A stretch of 42,735 nt of DNA from an uncultured Pelagibacteraceae bacterium (lineage in GTDB: Bacteria > Pseudomonadota > Alphaproteobacteria > Pelagibacterales > Pelagibacteraceae): positions 1-42,735 of the forward strand of contig CACLQJ010000007.1 of the NCBI GenBank assembly GCA_902609065.1, read 5' to 3'. The notes under the pieces were generated by a model that ran no database searches, was not told the DNA's origin, and saw only the letters and a program-made list of their open reading frames with translations. The translations under genes and the position numbers were made by a program. Of the stretch, positions 9,436 to 17,106 are shown piece by piece. Within the stretch, counting starts at the first letter, position 1, and each line of letters begins with the position of its first letter.

Positions 9436-10385
9436 ATATTCTTGTTACAGCCACACCATTTTGTGAAGACAGTAAAGAGCCGATAAAGTTATTAAAAAAG
9501 CATAATTTGAATTTTATTTTCTATTCTAAAGATATTAATACCGAAACAAAACTTATTAATTTGTTAAAAGATAAAGATATAGTTATTGCTGGGCTAGAGA
9601 ATTATTCAGAAAAAGTTTTAAAAAAATCAAAAAAATTGAAACTTATATCAAGAGTTGGCATAGGTTTGGATAATATAGACTTAAAGGCAGCGAAAAAATA
9701 TAAAGTTAGTGTTACAAACACCCCAGATGGTCCAACAGCCGCTGTTGTAGAATTTACTATTGGTTTAATTTTTTCATCTCTTAGATTAATACATAAATCT
9801 TATTTAAATATTTTAAATTCAAATTGGACAAGGGAAACAGGTTTTAGAATTGAAAATTGTATTATTGGTGTAATAGGTGTAGGTAGGACAGGCAGTGGTG
9901 TAGTAAATTTGCTAAATAAGTTGGGTGTTAAAAAAATTTTAGTCAACGATATTAATTACAATAATATTAAATTTAAAAAAAATACTTTCAAAACAACAAA
10001 AAAAAAAATTTACAGGCAAGCCGATATAATTTCGCTTCACATTCCCTATACAAAAAAAACTCATAAATTAATTTCATATAAAGAGCTCAAGATGTTTAAA
10101 AAAAATAGCATTTTAATTAATACTTCAAGAGGAGGAATTGTCGACGAAAAAGCACTATATTCCGCATTAAAAAATAAAAAATTGTTTTCTGCGGCAATGG
10201 ACGTTTTTTTAAATGAGCCGTATAAGGGACAACTAAAAAAATTAAAAAACTGCTTATTAACCTCACATATGGCATCAATGTCAAAAGATTGCCGCATAAA
10301 AATGGAGACAGAAGCGACTGAAGCAGCAATTAGATTTATAAATAAAAAAAAATTAAAAAATTATTTAGGTAAAATTGAGCTGTAA
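9432..10385 (+). CDS. D-isomer-specific 2-hydroxyacid dehydrogenase (phosphoglycerate dehydrogenase-like)
   Basis: ISRVGIGLDNIDLKAAKKYKVSVTNTPDGPTAAVVEFTIGLI; GVIGVGRTGSGV; INTSRGGIVDEKAL; LTSHMAS. TTG start. Confidence 0.88.
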   Translation: MNILVTATPFCEDSKEPIKLLKKHNLNFIFYSKDINTETKLINLLKDKDIVIAGLENYSEKVLKKSKKLKLISRVGIGLDNIDLKAAKKYKVSVTNTPDGPTAAVVEFTIGLIFSSLRLIHKSYLNILNSNWTRETGFRIENCIIGVIGVGRTGSGVVNLLNKLGVKKILVNDINYNNIKFKKNTFKTTKKKIYRQADIISLHIPYTKKTHKLISYKELKMFKKNSILINTSRGGIVDEKALYSALKNKKLFSAAMDVFLNEPYKGQLKKLKNCLLTSHMASMSKDCRIKMETEATEAAIRFINKKKLKNYLGKIEL

Positions 10386-11101
10386 TGTTTAAAATTGAAA
10401 AAAACGATGTCATATGTGTTATTCCTGCAAGAGGAGGATCAAAAGGATTAAAAAAAAAAAACTTAAAGAAAGTTTTAAAAAAGAAATTGATACATTATCC
10501 TATTAAATATGCTTTAAAATCTAAACTAGTAGGCACAGTTTTAGTTTCAACAGATAGTAAAAGTATAGCCTCTGAAGCAATAAAAGCTGGTGCAATTGTG
10601 CCTTTTTTAAGACCAAAGAAGTTGAGTACTGATCTTGCGACGACTGAAGCCACACTCAAGCATGCCTTGTTAACTTTTGAAAAAAAAATAAATAAAAAAT
10701 TTAAAATTTGTATTTTTCTAACCTGCACCGATATTTTTAGAAAACCAAAATGGATTGAAAAAGGTATTGACATTCTAAAAAAAAAAAAAAATATAGAGAG
10801 TGTATTCGTAGGATTTAAAACACATAAAAATTTTTGGGAAAAAAAGAGAAAGTCAGGTTGGAAAAGATTGAAAAATAGAATGAAAACCTACTCCTCTAGA
10901 CAAGTAAGAAATTATTTAATTAGGGAAGATACGGGTCTTTTTTGTGCCTCTAGAGCTGAATTATGGAGAAAAGGAAAAAGAATTGGAGACAAAGTGCAGG
11001 TAATTCAAAATGATGACACTTTTAGCAGTATAGATATTCATAATTTAGATGATTTAAGATTAGCCAACTCAGCTATGAAAATTTTTAATGAAAAAAAATA
11101 A
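10385..11101 (+). CDS. NeuA-like acylneuraminate/CMP-sugar cytidylyltransferase
   Basis: VICVIPARGGSKGLKKKNLKKV; VLVSTDSKSIASEAIKAGAIVPFLRPKKLSTDLATTEATLKHAL; SIDIHNLDDLRLAN acidic C-terminal motif. Confidence 0.85.
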   Translation: MFKIEKNDVICVIPARGGSKGLKKKNLKKVLKKKLIHYPIKYALKSKLVGTVLVSTDSKSIASEAIKAGAIVPFLRPKKLSTDLATTEATLKHALLTFEKKINKKFKICIFLTCTDIFRKPKWIEKGIDILKKKKNIESVFVGFKTHKNFWEKKRKSGWKRLKNRMKTYSSRQVRNYLIREDTGLFCASRAELWRKGKRIGDKVQVIQNDDTFSSIDIHNLDDLRLANSAMKIFNEKK

Positions 11102-12449
11102 ATTAGTATCAATTATAATTCGAACAAAGAATGAGGAGAGTTGGATTTCTATTTGTTTAGATAAAATTTTTAAACAAAATTATAAAAATTTTGAGGTGAT
11201 AATTGTTGACAACAACTCAACTGATAAGACTATAAAAAGAGCTTTAGAATATAAAGTAAGAATTGTAAAAATAAAAAAATTTTTTCCTGGAAAAGCGATT
11301 AATCTTGGTATCAAAAAATCAAAAGGAGATATTATTGTATGTCTATCTGCACACTGTATTCCAGTTAATGACAATTGGTTGAAAAATTTAATCCAACCTT
11401 TAAAAAATAAACAAATAGCTGGATCTTACGGTAGACAAGAGCCCTACTCGTTTTCAAGTGATTTTGATAAAAGAGACCTGTTGAATACATTTGGTCTAGA
11501 TAAAAAAATTCAAAAAAAAGACTCTTTTTTTCATAATGCTAATAGTGCATTTACAAAAAAAATATGGAAAAAATTTCCTTTTGATGAAAATATTACAAAT
11601 ATTGAGGATCGAATTTGGGGAAATATTGTTATTAAGTCTGGTTATAAAATACTTTATAATCCTGATGCTAGTGTGTTCCATTATCATGGAATACATCAAG
11701 ATCTTGATCCAGTTAGATGTAAACAAATAGTGGGTATACTCGAGTCCTTTGGCGATGAATTTAAATCCTCTCAGATAAAAGAAAATAATAAAAATAAAAT
11801 TTTAGCTATTATACCTCAGCGTGATAAAACGAAAATTTATAATAAACAAAATTTAATTTCTTTTACTATTAATGAGATAAAACAATCAAAGAAAATTAAA
11901 GAAATAGTAGTATCAACAAATGATTTTAATACAAAAAAAATTTCTGAAAATCTTGGGGCTAAAGTGCCCTTTTTAAGACCAAAAAATCTCTCCGAAAGTT
12001 ATGTAGACTTAAATTCAGTGCTTAAATTTACTTTAGAAAAATTAGAAAGAAACCGAAAATTTTTTGATATTGTTGTAATTGCAAGTGAAAATTATCCCCT
12101 GAGAAAAAAAAATTTATTTGATAAAATGATAAGTAAATTAATTTTAGGAAATTATGAGACAGTAATAGCATGCAAAACAGAAAAAGGAAGTGTTTGGCAG
12201 AAAAATAGATTTAAAACTATCAATCTTGTGGATAATTCAATTCCATCAAAAATCAAAAGTCAAAAGACTCTAATTGCAAATACTGGATATGCATGTGTAA
12301 CACGACCTAATAAAATTAGAAAAAATGATATTCTAAATGGAAAAGTTTATTTCTATGAAATAGATGACCAAAGTAGCTTTTTCGAAATTCAAAATTTTAA
12401 AAACTTTAAAAAATTTGTCGATCAAAAATTAAGTTATGAAAAAGGTTAA
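11088..12449 (+). CDS. bifunctional-architecture protein: N-terminal GT2 glycosyltransferase fused to a C-terminal NeuA-like cytidylyltransferase domain
   Basis: N-terminal SIIIRTKNEESWISICLDKIFKQNYKNFEVIIVDNNSTDKT (GT2); from about residue 236 KILAIIPQRDKTKIYNKQN…KEIVVSTNDFNTKKISENLGAKVPFLRPKNLSESYVDLNSVLKFTLEKL, collinear with the NeuA-like protein encoded just upstream. Confidence 0.82.
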   Translation: MKKNKLVSIIIRTKNEESWISICLDKIFKQNYKNFEVIIVDNNSTDKTIKRALEYKVRIVKIKKFFPGKAINLGIKKSKGDIIVCLSAHCIPVNDNWLKNLIQPLKNKQIAGSYGRQEPYSFSSDFDKRDLLNTFGLDKKIQKKDSFFHNANSAFTKKIWKKFPFDENITNIEDRIWGNIVIKSGYKILYNPDASVFHYHGIHQDLDPVRCKQIVGILESFGDEFKSSQIKENNKNKILAIIPQRDKTKIYNKQNLISFTINEIKQSKKIKEIVVSTNDFNTKKISENLGAKVPFLRPKNLSESYVDLNSVLKFTLEKLERNRKFFDIVVIASENYPLRKKNLFDKMISKLILGNYETVIACKTEKGSVWQKNRFKTINLVDNSIPSKIKSQKTLIANTGYACVTRPNKIRKNDILNGKVYFYEIDDQSSFFEIQNFKNFKKFVDQKLSYEKG

Positions 12450-13503
12450 AACAACAATCATTGGATGTGGAAGAGTTGCTGAACATTATAAAAAAATAAT
12501 TAAAAGATATAAAATCAATAATTTATCAATAGTTGGTGTGTGTGATCTTGATGAAAAAAAAGCATTAAGATTCTCTAAGTTATTTAAATGTAACCATTAT
12601 AAAAATTACAAAAAAATGCAACAACTTGAAAAGCCTCAGTTAACCTTGATATTAAGCCCCTCAGGCTCTCATTTTATGCATTCTAAACATGCCTTAGAAA
12701 ATAACATAAATGTTTTAAGTGAAAAACCAATGACTATGTTACCAAATAATATTAGAAAACTAAATAAATTAGCAAAAAAGAAAAAATTAATGTATGGAGT
12801 AGTTTTTCAAAACAGAGAAAACTTAGCCATTAAAGCACTCAAAAAAGCTTTGAAGCAAAAAAGATTTGGAAAGATTGTAAATATATCAATTAATATTTTT
12901 TGGTGCCGGTATCAAAACTATTATAATGATGGATGGCATGGAACATGGAAAGATGATGGGGGGGTATTAAATCAACAAGCGATCCATCATGTAGACGTTC
13001 TAAATTGGTTATTTGGACCTATACATTCAGTTTTTGCTAAATCAACAAGGAGATTAAATAAACTTCAAGCAGAGGATACAATAATTGTAGCTTTTGAAAA
13101 TACCAAGGGTGTTTTGGGCACTATTCAAGCTACTACTGCAGCAAGACCATCAGATTACGAGGCTTCAATAAAAGTTTTCGGCGAAAAGGGATATGTTCAA
13201 ATAGGAGGAATAGCACTTAATAAAATTTTAGTTTGGAATTTTTTATCAAAAAGAAAGAGTGACAATCAAATTAAAAAAAAATATTCAGAAAATGTTGATT
13301 CTGGTTATGGCAATAGTCATTATATTGTCTTGGGTGAAACACTTAAAAGATTAATTAACAAAAATTCTAATGCTTTAGTAAGCGCTGATGAGGCCGAAAA
13401 CACAGGTAGATTAATTCATTCTATATATAATAGTTGTGAAAATAAAAAATTAGTTTTATTAAGTAAAAAATTATTGTCAAATAAACTTGGATTAAATAAT
13501 TGA
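12436..13503 (+). CDS. Gfo/Idh/MocA-family oxidoreductase
   Basis: TTIIGCGRVAEHYKKII; LSEKPMTM; GGVLNQQAIHHVDVLNWLFG. Confidence 0.9.
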   Translation: MKKVKTTIIGCGRVAEHYKKIIKRYKINNLSIVGVCDLDEKKALRFSKLFKCNHYKNYKKMQQLEKPQLTLILSPSGSHFMHSKHALENNINVLSEKPMTMLPNNIRKLNKLAKKKKLMYGVVFQNRENLAIKALKKALKQKRFGKIVNISINIFWCRYQNYYNDGWHGTWKDDGGVLNQQAIHHVDVLNWLFGPIHSVFAKSTRRLNKLQAEDTIIVAFENTKGVLGTIQATTAARPSDYEASIKVFGEKGYVQIGGIALNKILVWNFLSKRKSDNQIKKKYSENVDSGYGNSHYIVLGETLKRLINKNSNALVSADEAENTGRLIHSIYNSCENKKLVLLSKKLLSNKLGLNN

Positions 13504-14396
13504 TGTCAAATTTAGAAAATAAATTTCCTGGAAAAGATATAACAATTGAAGATATTAAAACTAAATTCCCTTTAGTTGCTAAAAAAACTAAAAATCATTA
13601 CTCAAAATTTAAAATTGCAGGAGTAGAATTTGGGGGCAAATTAATTCCAATATTTGCAGGTCCAAATATGGTAGAGACAAAATCTTTAATTCTTAATACT
13701 GCGAAAAATGTAAAAAAAATTGGAGCTCAATTCCTTAGAGGTGGTGCTTTTAAACCCTTAACTTTTCCTTACAGAAGCAAAAAATATAATGAAACCCGTG
13801 AAATTGGTTTACAATGGTTAAAAGAGGCAAAAATAAAATATAAAATTCCTGTGATAACAGAAGTTATGGAGGAGAGATTTATACCTATTGTTTGTGAAAC
13901 TTCTGATATTTTACAAATAGGATCAAGAAATATGCAAAACTTCCCTTTGTTAACAGCTTGTGCAAAAACAAAAAAACCTATTATGCTCAAACGACATTAT
14001 GGATCTTCTTTAAGAGATTGGTTGGGTGCTGCAGAATATTTAATGGTAGAAGGAAATAAAAAAATTTTATTATGTGAAAGAGGAGTTTCTGTACCTCATA
14101 CTCATAGAAATACCTCAAGATTTTTAATAGACTTACAAGTAGTGCCTGCAGCAAAAGAAATTACTCATTTACCTATAGTTATTGATCCGTCTCATGCCAC
14201 TTTTTGGAGACCATGGGTTCCCTCAATGACACTTGCTTCTATAGCTGCTGGTGCTGATGGGATAATGTTAGAAGTTCATCCAAATCCAACTAAGGCAGCG
14301 GTTGATCCTCTACAACCAATCAGTTTCAGTTCATTTAAAAAATTACATAAAGAAATGCAAGCAGTAGCAAAATCTATTAATAGAAAAATTGATTAG
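13503..14396 (+). CDS. 3-deoxy-7-phosphoheptulonate (DAHP) synthase-like, type Ibeta/KDOPS superfamily, with altered active-site motifs
   Basis: AGPNMVE…LRGGAFKPLTFPY…VITEVM…LQIGSRNMQNFPLL…LLCERGV…IDPSHATFWR…ADGIMLEVHPNPTKAAVDPLQPI follows the type Ibeta DAHPS layout. ATG at 13503 preferred over TTG at 13500. Confidence 0.85.
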   Translation: MSNLENKFPGKDITIEDIKTKFPLVAKKTKNHYSKFKIAGVEFGGKLIPIFAGPNMVETKSLILNTAKNVKKIGAQFLRGGAFKPLTFPYRSKKYNETREIGLQWLKEAKIKYKIPVITEVMEERFIPIVCETSDILQIGSRNMQNFPLLTACAKTKKPIMLKRHYGSSLRDWLGAAEYLMVEGNKKILLCERGVSVPHTHRNTSRFLIDLQVVPAAKEITHLPIVIDPSHATFWRPWVPSMTLASIAAGADGIMLEVHPNPTKAAVDPLQPISFSSFKKLHKEMQAVAKSINRKID

Positions 14397-16210
14397 TGTA
14401 CACAATAGGTATCCATTACGGTCATGATAGCAATGTATCTTTAATTGAGGATGGCAAATGTATATTTGCAATATCGGAGGAAAGACTAACAAGGGTTAAA
14501 TTTGACAATAGATGGCCGAAAGAAGGTATTAAATACATTTTTGAAAAATTTAAACTTAATCCTGAAAATATAGCTGCAGTAGCTGTAGTAGGAAGCTCAA
14601 AACAAGAAGAAACCTCTGGTGGATCAATAGAAAATATTTATAAAAAATTTGGCAAACAAACAAATTCATTTATTAAAATGATATCAAGGATAATCAACCC
14701 TTTTGATAATATATTTGATTTTTTAAAAATAAGAAAAAAGATTACTATTAGTTTTATTAAGAAAAAAATTTTCGAATTAGGAATAAAAAATGATAGAATA
14801 TTTTTTTTAGACCATCATTTTTGCCATGCTGTTGGTGCGTTTTATGCCTCAAATTTTAAAGAAGCTTTGATTATAACGTGTGATGGAAAAGGTGACGACT
14901 CCTGTCATAAATCATTCATTGGAAGTAAAAACGAAAATGGTTTGAGTAGCTTAAAATTTATCGCAAAATCTGATCCAATTGACTCAATTGGTTTTTTTTA
15001 TTCAACAATCACAGAATTCTTAGGATTTAAAAGAATGAGACATGAAGGCAAAATTACTGGCCTAGCAGCTTTCGGTACCAAAGATTATGATAATGATATA
15101 TCACCGATTGGACTATCCTCTAATGGATTATCATTAAAAAATAATTTGATAAAAGAAAAAATTAAAAAATCAAAATTTTTTCTTTTTTTAAAATTTTTTT
15201 TGCTTGATCCTAAAATGTTCTGTAAAATTTTATTTAATAATGCGGCTATAAAAGGGAGATTCTCACAATTAACATTAAAAAAATTTGTCTCTACTAAATT
15301 TATAAAAGAAGATAAAGCTAATGTAGCAAAGTATGCTCAAACAGTTTTAGAAAATACACTTAGGCAGCTTATTCAAAACACGTTGAAAATAGTTAAAGTA
15401 TCTAAAATATGTTTATCAGGTGGAGTTTTTGCAAACGTCAAACTAAATCAAAAAATTTATGAAATTACAAAAAAAGAAATTTACGTTATGCCAGGGATGG
15501 ATGATGGTGGATTATCTATTGGTGCAGGACTTTACATCTATGAAAGAAATTTGAAAAAACCAATTATTGAAAAGTTTGAAAATATTTATTATGGACCAAG
15601 TTATGATGAAAAATATATTTTAGAGGTATTGAATAATTCTGGTTTTAAATTTGAGAAAATTGAATTTATTGAAAAAAAAATTGCAGAAAATCTAGCTGCC
15701 GGAAGTATAGTTGGTAGATTTGATGGATCTATGGAGTGGGGACCAAGGGCTTTAGGAAATAGAAGTATTCTTGCAAATGCGAAAAATAAAGAAATAAATA
15801 CAATTTTAAATAATAGACTCTCTAGAACTGAATTCATGCCTTTCGCACCAATAATTCTAGAGGAAGATGCAGATAATTATTTTGAAAATTATAAAAAATT
15901 TAAGTGTTTTGAATTTATGACAATGACACTTAAAGTTAGAGACGGAAAAATTCAAAAAATTCCAGCAGTGGTTCACACTGATAATACTGCAAGACCTCAA
16001 TGTGTAAAAAAAAATATAAACAAATCTTTATATATTTTATTACAAGAGTATAAAAAGTTTAGTGAAATTCCTGTTCTTATTAATACAAGTTTTAATTTGC
16101 ACGAGGAACCAATTGTGTGTACGCCTAATGATGCTTTAAAAGCGTTAGAAAGAAACGCTGTTGATTTTTTAGCAATTGGAAATTTTTGGGTTGAAAATAA
16201 ATCTGTATGA
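14396..16210 (+). CDS. NodU/CmcH-family carbamoyltransferase
   Basis: IGIHYGHDSNVSLI; ISEERLTRVKFDNRWP; DHHFCHAVGAFYAS; CLSGGVFANVKLNQKI; GRFDGSMEWGPRALGNRSILANA. GTG start overlaps the upstream TAG. Confidence 0.93.
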   Translation: MYTIGIHYGHDSNVSLIEDGKCIFAISEERLTRVKFDNRWPKEGIKYIFEKFKLNPENIAAVAVVGSSKQEETSGGSIENIYKKFGKQTNSFIKMISRIINPFDNIFDFLKIRKKITISFIKKKIFELGIKNDRIFFLDHHFCHAVGAFYASNFKEALIITCDGKGDDSCHKSFIGSKNENGLSSLKFIAKSDPIDSIGFFYSTITEFLGFKRMRHEGKITGLAAFGTKDYDNDISPIGLSSNGLSLKNNLIKEKIKKSKFFLFLKFFLLDPKMFCKILFNNAAIKGRFSQLTLKKFVSTKFIKEDKANVAKYAQTVLENTLRQLIQNTLKIVKVSKICLSGGVFANVKLNQKIYEITKKEIYVMPGMDDGGLSIGAGLYIYERNLKKPIIEKFENIYYGPSYDEKYILEVLNNSGFKFEKIEFIEKKIAENLAAGSIVGRFDGSMEWGPRALGNRSILANAKNKEINTILNNRLSRTEFMPFAPIILEEDADNYFENYKKFKCFEFMTMTLKVRDGKIQKIPAVVHTDNTARPQCVKKNINKSLYILLQEYKKFSEIPVLINTSFNLHEEPIVCTPNDALKALERNAVDFLAIGNFWVENKSV

Positions 16211-17028
16211 AAAAAAATTATGTATTAATTATCGGAAAGTCACCATCAAAGGGAGCAAGATCCCCTATTTTATGGAATAAAGTTTTTAAAAAAAAAAAAA
16301 TTGATTGTAAAATGTTTGCTTTAGATATTCCAAATAAAAATACTCTTAAAAAAAAATTTATAAAACTTCAGAAGGATAAATATTTTTTAGGTGGAGCTAT
16401 AACTACACCCTACAAAGAAGATATTGCAAAATTACTGAAAAACAATTTAACACCTGGAGCAAAAAAAATTAAGGCAGTCAATTGTCTATTTAGAAAAAAA
16501 GACATTCTTTATGGTACCAACACTGATGGTGAGGCAGCAGTAGAAAGTTTGACAAATAATTTTGGAAAAATTAAAAATAAAAAGATTCTTTTAATTGGAT
16601 TTGGAGGCGCTGGCAAAGCAATTGCTTCATATTTAAGTTTTGAGCTAAGAAAAAAAAATTATCTTAATATCTTAGTAAAAGATAACAAAAAATATAAATC
16701 AAATTACGTATTTATTAATTATAAGAATTTAAAATTAAGAAATTATGAGATAATCATTAATGCCACTTCCATGGGTTTTGATAATAAAAAAAATTTATCA
16801 CCATTGTCGGAGTATGATATTTTAAATCTCAAACCTAATTGTTTTATATTTGATATTATCTATAATCCCAAAAAAACTAATTTCCTAAATATGTGTAACA
16901 AAAATAAATTTAAAACTTTAAATGGTTTAGACATGAATCTTAGACAAGCGGCAATAGCATTTAAGTATACAATTAGAGTGCCAAAAAAATATAAAATAAG
17001 AAAAATAATGGATATAATGGCAAAATAG
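16207..17028 (+). CDS. shikimate dehydrogenase (AroE)-like oxidoreductase
   Basis: GARSPILWN; GGAITTPYKEDI (catalytic Lys); KAVNCLF; YGTNTDGEAAVESL (catalytic Asp); LIGFGGAGKAIASYL; IINATSMGF; LNGLDMNLRQAAIAFKYT. Confidence 0.85.
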   Translation: MKKNYVLIIGKSPSKGARSPILWNKVFKKKKIDCKMFALDIPNKNTLKKKFIKLQKDKYFLGGAITTPYKEDIAKLLKNNLTPGAKKIKAVNCLFRKKDILYGTNTDGEAAVESLTNNFGKIKNKKILLIGFGGAGKAIASYLSFELRKKNYLNILVKDNKKYKSNYVFINYKNLKLRNYEIIINATSMGFDNKKNLSPLSEYDILNLKPNCFIFDIIYNPKKTNFLNMCNKNKFKTLNGLDMNLRQAAIAFKYTIRVPKKYKIRKIMDIMAK

Positions 17029-17106
17029 TTAAGAAGTCAAACAATCGACTTATTTTATTTGCATGAATTTACAAAACCAAATAAATAAAAATAAATCATT
17101 CAAACT

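Noticed and set aside
10061-10329. Two overlapping minus-strand ORFs (78 and 70 aa)
   Set aside because: Both lie antisense within the well-supported 2-hydroxyacid dehydrogenase gene and have no recognisable motifs.
11496-11730. Small overlapping ORFs on both strands
   Set aside because: Fully inside the GT2 domain of the fusion gene in other frames; no motifs.
12436-13503. Gfo/Idh gene considered as part of an inositol catabolism locus
   Set aside because: No iol genes are nearby and the context is nucleotide-sugar and CMP-sugar genes.
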